Shown here: in pieces, positions 1 through 5,611 of the stretch
Layout of the letters: each line of letters starts with the position of its first letter
Numbering within the stretch: position 1 is the stretch's first letter
Assembly (NCBI GenBank): GCA_019115725.1
Contig: DXCY01000291.1
Location: forward strand, 1-7,366
DNA length: 7,366 nt
Reading direction: 5' to 3'
Source: Candidatus Luteimonas excrementigallinarum
GTDB lineage: Bacteria > Pseudomonadota > Gammaproteobacteria > Xanthomonadales > Xanthomonadaceae
Position numbers and translations under genes: made by a program
Notes under the pieces: generated by a model
Database searches by the model: none
What the model saw: only the letters and a program-made list of their open reading frames with translations
Told to the model about the DNA's origin: nothing

Positions 1-464
1 GTGCCGACGGCCGGCACCTGATGACCGACGTCTACACCTCTTTCGGGGTGGTGGTGGGCCTGCTGCTGGTGTGGCTGACCGGCTGGCAGTGGCTGGACCC
101 GGTGGTGGCCATCCTGGTGGGCGTCAATATCCTGGTCACCGGCTACCGGCTCATCTCCGAATCGGCTGCCGGCCTGATGGATGTCTCCCTCTCGGCGGAA
201 GACAACGCCCGGATCCTTGCCATCCTTGAGGAGCACACCGAGAAGGGGCGGATTGAATTCCATGCCGTGCGCACCCGCGAATCCGCCGCCCGCCAGTTCA
301 TGGAAATGCACATGCTGGTGCCGGGCGACTGGACAGTGCTGCGCGGCCACGACGCCATGGAAGACCTGATCGAGAAGATCGTGGCCGAATTCCCGGCCAT
401 GCGGGTGACCGGGCACCTGGAGCCGATTTCCGATCCGCGCAGTTATGAGGACATCAGCCTCTGA
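1..464 (+). CDS. Cation diffusion facilitator (CDF) metal exporter, C-terminal part (5' end outside window)
   Basis: This is an inner-membrane divalent-metal/proton antiporter; CDF proteins export Zn2+, Fe2+ and similar ions. The frame is open from the window edge, so the ATG at 21 is internal: the six codons before it supply the His of an HxxxD motif (HLMTD, visible residues 5-9), the metal-site signature of transmembrane helix 5. Two hydrophobic segments follow, at about 10-28 and 31-50, matching TM5 and TM6. A cytoplasmic dimerisation domain fills about 55-153. It keeps four histidines (87, 103, 116, 138) in positions that match from memory the zinc-binding histidines of E. coli YiiP/FieF; the final motif is HLEP, where YiiP has HQDP. 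TM1-4 lie upstream. The HxxxD form suggests zinc or a related metal, but the substrate is inferred. The gene converges on yciI with a 27-bp gap in which I see no clear terminator. Confidence 0.9.
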   Translation, partial: ADGRHLMTDVYTSFGVVVGLLLVWLTGWQWLDPVVAILVGVNILVTGYRLISESAAGLMDVSLSAEDNARILAILEEHTEKGRIEFHAVRTRESAARQFMEMHMLVPGDWTVLRGHDAMEDLIEKIVAEFPAMRVTGHLEPISDPRSYEDISL

Positions 465-491
465 GCGCCCGGCGCCCGCATATTCCCCGGA

Positions 492-791
492 TCAGGGCAG
501 TACCGGCTTGAACGGCCTTACCTCGACCCGTTCGTATACGCCGGCCGCCACATAAGGGTCGGCCTCGGCCCAGGCGCGGGCCGCCTGCAGGGACTCGAAC
601 TGCGCCACCACCGCGCTGCCGCTGAAACCGGCCGGTCCGGGATCGGCAGCGTCGATGGCCGGGCACGGCCCCGCCAGCAGCAGCCGGCCGGCATCGCGCA
701 GTTCCACCAGCCGTGCCATGTGCGCCGGTCGCGCGTCGGGCCGCTTCTCGACACCCTGCGGGCCGTCATATCCCTCAATCAGGTACCACAT
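492..791 (-). CDS. yciI: YciI family protein
   Basis: This is a small cytoplasmic protein of 99 residues, the usual YciI length (about 98). The family has a ferredoxin-like alpha/beta fold and a conserved His/Asp pair proposed to be catalytic; its substrate is unknown. Family marks seen here are the RPAH motif with His24, the LLLAGP motif (37-42) followed by PAID with Asp47, and the C-terminal DPYVAAGVYE segment (about residues 77-86). The frame stays open upstream to 893, but I chose the ATG at 789-791: the protein then begins MWYLIEGYD, typical for the family, and a purine-rich GGGGGA lies about 5 nt upstream. The extra 34 upstream residues match nothing I recognise. The gene converges on the CDF exporter and diverges from scpA. 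Identification is strong; biochemical role is unknown. Confidence 0.93.
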   Translation of the reverse strand: MWYLIEGYDGPQGVEKRPDARPAHMARLVELRDAGRLLLAGPCPAIDAADPGPAGFSGSAVVAQFESLQAARAWAEADPYVAAGVYERVEVRPFKPVLP

Positions 792-830
792 ACCATTCCC
801 CCGCCCGGCTGCAGCGCCCGGCACGGCTGA

Positions 831-836
831 ATTGTA
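831..836 (-). promoter_or_regulatory. Candidate -10 element for yciI
   Basis: Read on the minus strand this is TACAAT, five of six matches to TATAAT. It lies about 40 nt upstream of the chosen yciI start, which would give a leader of roughly 33 nt. The sequence 16-18 nt further upstream has no good TTGACA match, so this is only a candidate. Confidence 0.3.
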
Positions 837-1055
837 GCCAAGGCCGATGCTGGACAGCCGCCCGGCCAGCCCGTACTCTGGGCACGTGTTCAAGGCCGGA
901 CAGCAGCGGCCGTCGCCCCCGCAACGTCAGATCGCTGCCTCCTACCGGCCCCGCCCTTCGCCTCCGCCAGTTCCGCTGTCGCCGTTCCAGGCTGCGACCG
1001 GCGGCTCGCGCCGCGCACCGGGCAGATCTCCGCAGGTCACCAGGCTCCCGGCCCC

Positions 1056-1091
1056 TCCGGTCCTGTGCACCCCGGAACCCGATATTTTTTT
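1056..1091 (+). promoter_or_regulatory. Small hairpin followed by T7 tract upstream of scpA (weak terminator or promoter patch)
   Basis: TCCGG (1056-1060) and CCGGA (1072-1076) can pair around an 11-nt loop. A run of seven T follows at 1085-1091 after an 8-nt gap. As a terminator this is weak, because the stem is 5 bp and the T tract is displaced. The same patch contains TATTTT at 1083-1088 (four of six to TATAAT) and TTGAAG at 1090-1095 (four of six to TTGACA), so it could instead be part of the scpA promoter. No upstream plus-strand gene needs a terminator here. Confidence 0.25.
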
Positions 1092-1140
1092 GAAGATTCC
1101 ACGCGCAATCACGTCGCAACCCGCAGATCACTGCCGGCCC

Positions 1141-1148
1141 GGAGGGGG
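1141..1148 (+). promoter_or_regulatory. scpA ribosome binding site
   Basis: GGAGGGGG ends 9 nt before the ATG at 1158. This strong Shine-Dalgarno match decides the scpA start: an in-frame ATG at 1065 lies upstream of it, and another ATG at 1191 lies downstream. Confidence 0.75.
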
Positions 1149-1157
1149 CCGCAACGC

Positions 1158-2105
1158 ATGACCCAATCCGGACCCGACGCCTCCATCCCGATGGAGACAG
1201 CCCAGCCCAGCAGCGGCCAGCCGCAACAGCAGGAGATGCCGCTGGCGGTGGTGCACGGGCAGCCGGTGCTGCAGATTCCGCAGGACCTGTACATCCCGCC
1301 GGACGCGCTGGAAGTGATTCTGGAGGCGTTCGAAGGCCCGCTGGACCTGCTGCTGTACCTGATCCGGCGCCAGAACCTGGACATCCTGGACATCCCGGTT
1401 GCCGAGATCACCCGCCAGTACGTCAGCTACATCGAGGTCATGCAGGAGCTGCGTTTCGAACTGGCCGCCGAATACCTGGTGATGGCCGCGATCCTGGCCG
1501 AGGTCAAATCGCGCATGCTCCTGCCCCGCCCCCCGGTGGAGGAAGGCGAGGAAGACGACCCCCGCGCCGACCTGGTCCGCCGGCTGCAGGAATACGAGCG
1601 CTTCAAGCAGGCGGCCGAGGACATCGATGCACTGCCGCGCATGGACCGCGACACCGCCCCGGTGTCGGCCCATGTGCCCGACCGGGCTGCGGTGCGGCTG
1701 CCGCCGCCGGTCGAGCTGCGGGAAATGCTGCTGGCCCTGCACGACGTGCTCAAGCGCGCCGAGCTGTTCACCGGCCATGCCATCCGCCGCGATGCGCTCA
1801 GCGTCCGCCAGCGCATGGGTGAAGTGCTGGCCCGCCTGGACGACGGCAATTTCCACCCGTTCGAATCGCTGTTCGAACCCCGCGAAGGCAAGCTCGGCGT
1901 GGTGGTCACCCTGCTGTCGCTGCTGGAGCTGGCCAAGGAGCGACTGCTGGAGATCGTCCAGGAAGACTGGGACGAGGCCGCGGCCCAGCAGCCGCCACCG
2001 CCGATCTACGTCAAGTCGCTGGCCACCCGCGACGGCGACGCCACGCTGGAGCTTGAACTGTCCAGCGAGTTCGACACCGACCCTTCCGCCGCCAATGACC
2101 ACTGA
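1158..2105 (+). CDS. scpA: Segregation and condensation protein A (kleisin subunit of SMC-ScpAB)
   Basis: ScpA is the kleisin that bridges the two heads of the SMC dimer and, with ScpB, helps compact and segregate the chromosome. The protein has 315 residues. The N-terminal kleisin domain starts at the signature FEGPLDLLLYLI (58-69) and runs through the SMC-neck-binding helices to KSRMLLPRP (about 117-125). An acidic linker with EEGEEDD (128-134) follows, and the winged-helix C-terminal domain lies at about 235-290. Before the signature there is an unusually long leader of about 57 residues, Gln/Pro-rich at 12-26; B. subtilis ScpA has only about nine residues there. The start at 1158 is supported by a strong ribosome binding site. 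It is the first gene of the scpA-scpB-rluB operon. The smc gene is not in this window. Confidence 0.96.
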   Translation: MTQSGPDASIPMETAQPSSGQPQQQEMPLAVVHGQPVLQIPQDLYIPPDALEVILEAFEGPLDLLLYLIRRQNLDILDIPVAEITRQYVSYIEVMQELRFELAAEYLVMAAILAEVKSRMLLPRPPVEEGEEDDPRADLVRRLQEYERFKQAAEDIDALPRMDRDTAPVSAHVPDRAAVRLPPPVELREMLLALHDVLKRAELFTGHAIRRDALSVRQRMGEVLARLDDGNFHPFESLFEPREGKLGVVVTLLSLLELAKERLLEIVQEDWDEAAAQQPPPPIYVKSLATRDGDATLELELSSEFDTDPSAANDH

Positions 2106-2109
2106 CGCC

Positions 2110-2131
2110 GCGCTGGCCGCGCCGTCTTTTT
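2110..2131 (+). promoter_or_regulatory. Short GC hairpin plus T5 tract between scpA and scpB
   Basis: GCGC (2110-2113) and GCGC (2119-2122) pair around TGGCC, and TTTTT follows at 2127-2131. The 4-bp stem is too short for an efficient intrinsic terminator, and transcription must continue for scpB. It could act as a weak attenuator or be chance. Confidence 0.2.
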
Positions 2132-2156
2132 CCCCCTGACGACTTTTACTGCCGCC

Positions 2157-3026
2157 ATGGACCAGTCACTGATCAACCGCATCGTCGAGGCCGCACTGCT
2201 CGCCGCCAGCCAGCCGCTGACCGTGGTGCAGCTGCGCGGGCTGTTTCCGCTCGACGAGCCGGCACCCGACGACAGCATCGAAAAGGCGCTTGAATTCCTC
2301 CAGACCGACTGCGAGCAGCGCGGCGTGGAACTGGTGCAGGTGGCCAGCGGCTGGCGCTTCCAGGTCAAGTCCGACGTCCACCCCTGGGTGGCCCGGCTGT
2401 GGACCGAACGCCAGACCCGCTACACCCGCGCCACCCTGGAAACCCTGGCCCTGATCGCCTATCGACAGCCGATCACCCGCGGCGAGATCGAGCAGGTGCG
2501 CGGCGTGGCCGTGAACAGCAACATCATCCGCGCCCTGGAAGAGCGGGAGTGGATCCGCGTGGTCGGCCACCGCGACGTGCCCGGCCGACCGGAGCTGCTC
2601 GGCACCACCAGGGGCTTCCTCGATTACTTCGGCCTGACCCGGCTGGATGAACTGCCGCCGCTGTCCGAACTCAAGGACTTCGGTGAACTTGAGCCCCAGC
2701 TGCGCTTCAAGGGCGATGAAGCACCCGCGGATGACACCCAGGCCGATGACACTGCATCCGACCAGGACGCGCCTGATGACAGCGCGCTGCCGGTAGGCGG
2801 CATGCCGCTCGACGCCAGCGACGCGGCCACTCCTTCCGCCGGTACCGATACGGATGCCGGCCCCGACCTCCCGGCCGGCAGCGACACCGCCGATGCCGAT
2901 CCCGAACACGACCCCGAATCCACGGAAAGCGCGACGGCACAGGCCGCCCCCTTCCATCCACAACAACCCCACGAAGAAGACAGCGCCCTCGCCGAAGAAG
3001 GCGACAGCGACCGGAGCAAGCAATGA
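2157..3026 (+). CDS. scpB: Segregation and condensation protein B (winged-helix partner of ScpA)
   Basis: ScpB is a dimer of tandem winged-helix proteins that binds the ScpA linker in the SMC-ScpAB condensin. The protein has 289 residues. The first winged-helix domain occupies about 3-85 (INRIVEAALLAASQPLTV at the start). The second occupies about 88-170 and carries the family core ALIAYRQPITRGEIEQVRG (98-116) and GRPELLGTT (143-151). Typical ScpB proteins end near residue 190-200. Here about 100 further residues follow (about 187-289), rich in Asp, Ala, Glu, Ser and Pro, with no hydrophobic core and presumably disordered. The ATG at 2157 is the only suitable start, yet no Shine-Dalgarno sequence precedes it, and a T/C-rich leader lies between it and scpA 51 bp upstream. 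The stop codon overlaps the rluB start (ATGA at 3023-3026), which suggests coupled translation. Confidence 0.96.
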   Translation: MDQSLINRIVEAALLAASQPLTVVQLRGLFPLDEPAPDDSIEKALEFLQTDCEQRGVELVQVASGWRFQVKSDVHPWVARLWTERQTRYTRATLETLALIAYRQPITRGEIEQVRGVAVNSNIIRALEEREWIRVVGHRDVPGRPELLGTTRGFLDYFGLTRLDELPPLSELKDFGELEPQLRFKGDEAPADDTQADDTASDQDAPDDSALPVGGMPLDASDAATPSAGTDTDAGPDLPAGSDTADADPEHDPESTESATAQAAPFHPQQPHEEDSALAEEGDSDRSKQ

Positions 3027-4489
3027 ACGACCGTACCCCCCAGCCCGCAAAGGGCACCCGCAAGCTTTCCCTCAAGCGCGACGGCGAAGATTCCGCCGCG
3101 CCGCGGCTTGAGGAGCGCCTGCACAAGGTTCTGGCCCAAGCCGGACTCGGCTCGCGCCGCGCGCTTGAACAGCGCATCGCCGAAGGCCTGGTCCAGGTCA
3201 ACGGAGAAACCGCCCAGACCGGCATGAGCGTGCGCGGCGGCGACCGCATCGAACTGGACGGCAAGACCTTCGTCGCCAGCGCCCTGACCGAACCGGCCCG
3301 CGTGCTGATCTACAACAAGCCCGAGGGCGAAGTGACCACGCGCGAGGATCCCGAGGGTCGCCCGACCATCTTCGATTCCCTGCCCGCTCTCAAGGGCGCG
3401 CGCTGGATCGCGATCGGACGCCTGGATATCAATACCACCGGCCTGCTGCTGCTGACCACAGACGGCGAGCTGGCCAACGCGATGATGCACCCCTCCTATG
3501 AGGTCGAGCGCGAATACGTGTGCCGGGTGCGCGCTCCCGAGGGCGAAGAAACTGTATCGGACAAGATCATCGAGCGGCTGGCCAAGGGCGTGGCCCTGGA
3601 AGACGGCCCCGCGAAGTTCGACAGGGTCGAGCGCATCGGCGGCACCGATTCCCACGACTGGTTCAAGGTGGTGGTTACCGAAGGCCGCAACCGCGAGGTG
3701 CGCCGGCTGTGGGAATCGCAGGGCTGCCAGGTCAGCCGCCTCAAGCGCGTGCGCTACGGCAGCGTCTCCCTGCCCCAGCCGCTGCTGCGCAGCCAGTCGC
3801 AGGAACTGCCTACCGCACAGGTGGAAGACCTGCGCCGCGCGCTGAAGCTCGAGGAAGGCCCGCCGCCCGCACTGACCCTGCTACCGGTGATCGGCCAGCG
3901 CAAGGCCGCCAAGTCCACGGTCCACGTGGGCGGCCAGCATCGTTCCGCCGGCTACGTCGGTGGCCACAGCACGGCGGATGAAGGCCGTGAGCTGCGCCGC
4001 TTCGACAATATGCGCGAAGACCGCGGCCGCCGCGGCGGGCGCAAGCCCCACGGCGGCCTGACGGTCAGCGGCGAGGCCGCGGCCAAGCAGTCGCAGAAAC
4101 CCCTCAAGCAGCGCCGCGACAAGAGCGCGCGGGCATTGCCGGAAGGCAATCCCGCCGCCTTCCGCAGCTGGTACGTGCCCGATGGCGTGGATACCGGTCC
4201 CAGCGGCCACCGCAACGCCGACGGCCGCGGCCCGAAGAGCCCCTACGGCGGCCGTAAAGGTTCCGGCGGCCAGGGCCGCCCCGCAGGCAAGGGGCCGGGC
4301 GCAGCCAAGAAGCGCAGCGGCGGACGTCCCGGCGGCCACGGCGGCAGTGCGCCCCACTTCCCTTCCGATCACGCCACCCCCGGCGCCCGCACTGCGGGCC
4401 CGCGCGGACCGCGCCCTGCAGGCGGCAATCGCCGCCCGGCGCAGCGTGGCCCCCGCGGCGGCGGTCCGCGGGGCGGCGGCGGCCGCTGA
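3023..4489 (+). CDS. rluB: 23S rRNA pseudouridine synthase B with long basic tail
   Basis: RluB isomerises one uridine of 23S rRNA near the peptidyl-transferase centre (U2605 in E. coli) to pseudouridine. The protein has 488 residues. After a short basic leader, an S4 RNA-binding domain spans about 30-80. The RsuA/RluB-type catalytic domain spans about 92-280, with the active-site motif GRLDINTTG (132-140), whose Asp135 should be the catalytic aspartate. The motif EGRNREVRRLWE (220-231) and the following KRVRYG (241-246) are also typical of the family. Residues from about 285 to 488 form a low-complexity tail rich in Gly, Arg, Pro, Lys and Ala, with repeated GG-R units, ending GPRGGGPRGGGGR. 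E. coli RluB has about 290 residues, so the tail adds some 200. The start overlaps the scpB stop by 4 bp. RluB rather than RluE, RluF or RsuA is favoured by the S4 domain and by scpB linkage. Confidence 0.95.
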   Translation: MNDRTPQPAKGTRKLSLKRDGEDSAAPRLEERLHKVLAQAGLGSRRALEQRIAEGLVQVNGETAQTGMSVRGGDRIELDGKTFVASALTEPARVLIYNKPEGEVTTREDPEGRPTIFDSLPALKGARWIAIGRLDINTTGLLLLTTDGELANAMMHPSYEVEREYVCRVRAPEGEETVSDKIIERLAKGVALEDGPAKFDRVERIGGTDSHDWFKVVVTEGRNREVRRLWESQGCQVSRLKRVRYGSVSLPQPLLRSQSQELPTAQVEDLRRALKLEEGPPPALTLLPVIGQRKAAKSTVHVGGQHRSAGYVGGHSTADEGRELRRFDNMREDRGRRGGRKPHGGLTVSGEAAAKQSQKPLKQRRDKSARALPEGNPAAFRSWYVPDGVDTGPSGHRNADGRGPKSPYGGRKGSGGQGRPAGKGPGAAKKRSGGRPGGHGGSAPHFPSDHATPGARTAGPRGPRPAGGNRRPAQRGPRGGGPRGGGGR

Positions 4490-4510
4490 GGCTGCTTCCA
4501 CATGACTGTC

Positions 4511-4536
4511 GGCGTCAGCCCCTCGGGGCCGACGCC
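4511..4536 (+). terminator. Strong hairpin after rluB (candidate terminator without T tract)
   Basis: GGCGTC (4511-4516) pairs with GACGCC (4531-4536), and after one A/C mismatch GCCCC (4518-4522) pairs with GGGGC (4525-4529). It begins 21 nt after the rluB stop. No T run follows on either strand, so this is not a classic intrinsic terminator. It may act as a 3'-end stabiliser or work together with Rho. Confidence 0.4.
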
Positions 4537-4538
4537 CG

Positions 4539-4557
4539 CGGCGGCTCGTTGCCGCCG
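4539..4557. repeat. Second hairpin in the rluB/yafV convergent gap
   Basis: CGGCGGC (4539-4545) and GCCGCCG (4551-4557) form a perfect 7-bp stem around TCGTT. It lies directly beside the hairpin at 4511-4536. A third inverted repeat, GGCCTG (4590-4595) with CAGGCC (4606-4611), follows before the omega-amidase stop codon. In the minus-strand transcript all three lie downstream of that stop. Confidence 0.4.
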
Positions 4558-4656
4558 ACACCATCCGGCTTGCGCTCAAGCAGCCGGCTGGCCTGCTGAT
4601 CCAATCAGGCCGATCGGCAGCGGGAACACAGTAAAGAAGCGTGCCCCGCTCCCCGC

Positions 4657-5454
4657 TCAGCGCAGCTCGAAGCGGTCACCATCCAGCATCGCCGGGAACC
4701 GCTCGCGATGCGCGGCCAGTTCGGCCGCCAGCAGCGTGGTGGTACTGATCACCTCGTTCTCCCCGCACTCGCTGGCGGCATCGCCGAGGAAATCGATCAC
4801 CGCACTGTCGCCGGAATAATCGATGCCGTTGCCATCGGTGCCGACGCGGTTGAGCCCGGCCACGTAGCACAGGTTCTCGATCGCCCGCGCCCTGAGCAGC
4901 GTCTTCCACGCATGGGCACGCGCCGCCGGCCAGTTGGCCACGAAGATCTGCAGGTCGAAATCCGGCGCGCCCGGGCGCTCCACGTCGTAACGGTTGCGGG
5001 CGAAGACCGGGAAACGCAGGTCGTAGCAGACCAGCGGACAGATCCGCCAGCCCTTCCATTCCACCGTGAGCCTGTCGCGGCCCGGCGCGTAGCGCTCGTG
5101 CTCACCGGCGTAACGGAACAGGTGACGCTTGTCGTAATGCGCCACGCCACCGTCCGGAGTGACCCAGAACATGCGGTTGAACACATCCTGGCCGGCCTTG
5201 ATCTGCACGCTGCCGGTGATGGCGGCATCGATCGCGGCGGCGTGCTCGCACATCCAGGCCAGCGTGGGGCCGTCCATGGTTTCGGCCTCATCAATGGCAT
5301 CGTTGGAGAAGCCGCTGGTGAAGGTTTCGGGGAGGATCACCAGGTCGGTGATGCCTTTGAGCGAGGAGATCATCTCGCCGTAGTAGTCGCGATTGCCGGC
5401 GGGATCGTGCCAGCGGGTTTCACCCTGGACCAGGGAAATGCGCAGGTTGTTCAT
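4657..5454 (-). CDS. yafV: Omega-amidase, YafV/Nit2-like carbon-nitrogen hydrolase
   Basis: This nitrilase-superfamily amidase probably hydrolyses 2-oxoglutaramate (and 2-oxosuccinamate) to the 2-oxo acid and ammonia in the cytoplasm. The 265-residue protein spans the whole single-domain fold. The Glu-Lys-Cys triad is visible: Glu43 in LPETFTSGF (41-49), Lys109 in YDKRHLF (107-113) and Cys143 in PLVCYDLRFP (140-149). The stretches VANWPA (172-177) and RARAIENLCYVAGLNRVG (188-205) also follow E. coli YafV closely from memory. The ATG at 5452-5454 is preceded by AGGA at a 7-nt spacing. It is the downstream gene of a minus-strand pair with the YbdL-like transaminase, which produces this enzyme's substrate when glutamine is the amino donor. 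A perfect inverted repeat touches its ribosome binding site. Substrate assignment is inferred from family and neighbour. Confidence 0.93.
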   Translation of the reverse strand: MNNLRISLVQGETRWHDPAGNRDYYGEMISSLKGITDLVILPETFTSGFSNDAIDEAETMDGPTLAWMCEHAAAIDAAITGSVQIKAGQDVFNRMFWVTPDGGVAHYDKRHLFRYAGEHERYAPGRDRLTVEWKGWRICPLVCYDLRFPVFARNRYDVERPGAPDFDLQIFVANWPAARAHAWKTLLRARAIENLCYVAGLNRVGTDGNGIDYSGDSAVIDFLGDAASECGENEVISTTTLLAAELAAHRERFPAMLDGDRFELR

Positions 5455-5611
5455 GCCCCAATCCTACCCGGTCCGTCCGGGTAGTGGCGGCAGGGCTTCG
5501 GAAGGACGCCGCGCCCTGCCCGTGGAGGCATCGCGACAAGCGATACATGGACGTATTGCGTACGCCTCAGGGCAGCTTCGGCAGGTCGGGGCTACACCCC
5601 CGACGCTCCGC
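5455..5611 (-). repeat. Structured 157-bp spacer between transaminase and omega-amidase genes
   Basis: No gene is visible here. Besides the hairpin at 5464-5484, I see GGCAGGGC/GCCCTGCC (5489-5496 with 5513-5520), CTGCCC/GGGCAG (5516-5521 with 5570-5575) stacked with GAGGC/GCCTC (5525-5529 with 5564-5568), ATCGC/GCGAT (5530-5534 with 5540-5544), CGTA/TACG (5552-5555 with 5561-5564, sharing 5564 with the GCCTC arm) and GTCGGGG/CCCCGAC (5585-5591 with 5598-5604). The 5489-5520 stem and the 5516-5575 stem share bases and cannot form together. There is also an imperfect direct repeat, CAGGGC(AG)TTCGG-like, at 5491 and 5569. It could be REP-like repeat DNA, a processing site or a regulatory leader. 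Confidence 0.45.
5464..5484 (-). promoter_or_regulatory. Hairpin abutting the omega-amidase ribosome binding site
   Basis: CTACCCGG (5464-5471) and CCGGGTAG (5477-5484) form a perfect 8-bp inverted repeat with a 5-nt loop. In the minus-strand mRNA the 3' arm ends in ...GGGTAG, and the next two bases complete AGGA, the likely Shine-Dalgarno sequence 7 nt before the start codon. The stem would therefore cover half of that site and could limit translation. Both arms carry GTAG when read on opposite strands, the head sequence of GTAG-type REP elements in xanthomonads, so a repeat-element origin is also possible. Confidence 0.4.

Larger units (their letters stand above)
792..1157. other. 366-bp gene-free region between divergent yciI and scpA
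   Basis: I recognise no protein in any frame here. Open frames exist on both strands (for example 847-1161 plus and 775-1131 minus), but they are rich in Arg/Pro/Ala, lack family motifs and look like GC-driven background. The region is strongly C-rich on the plus strand. The only AT-rich patch is a run of seven T at 1085-1091. The region must hold the promoters of yciI and the scpA operon, and it could hold a small RNA. The last 17 bases include the scpA ribosome binding site. Confidence 0.6.

Noticed and set aside
792..893. Extension of yciI to an upstream ATG at 893
   Set aside because: The family N-terminus begins at the MWYLIEGYD start (791), which has its own ribosome binding site. The extra residues have no family match.
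1065..1157. Upstream in-frame ATG at 1065 as the scpA start
   Set aside because: The ATG at 1158 has a strong ribosome binding site at 1141-1148, and the added 31 residues are Arg-rich and unlike any ScpA N-terminus I know.
1128..2102. A 324-codon minus-strand open frame opposite scpA
   Set aside because: It mirrors scpA codon by codon and shows no domain or motif, whereas the plus-strand frame is a clear ScpA.
2151..2160. GCCGCCATGG at the scpB start, identical to the eukaryotic Kozak consensus
   Set aside because: Everything around it is bacterial, and the match is expected by chance in GC-rich sequence. It says nothing about translation here.
2624..3655. A 343-codon minus-strand open frame across the scpB-rluB junction
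   Set aside because: It spans two well-supported genes on the other strand, has Ala/Gly/Ser-rich composition and lacks any family signature.
5455..5611. The cloverleaf-like fold read as a tRNA gene
   Set aside because: Arm lengths, spacing and the conserved T-loop and D-loop bases of a tRNA are missing, and there is no CCA-ready acceptor stem.
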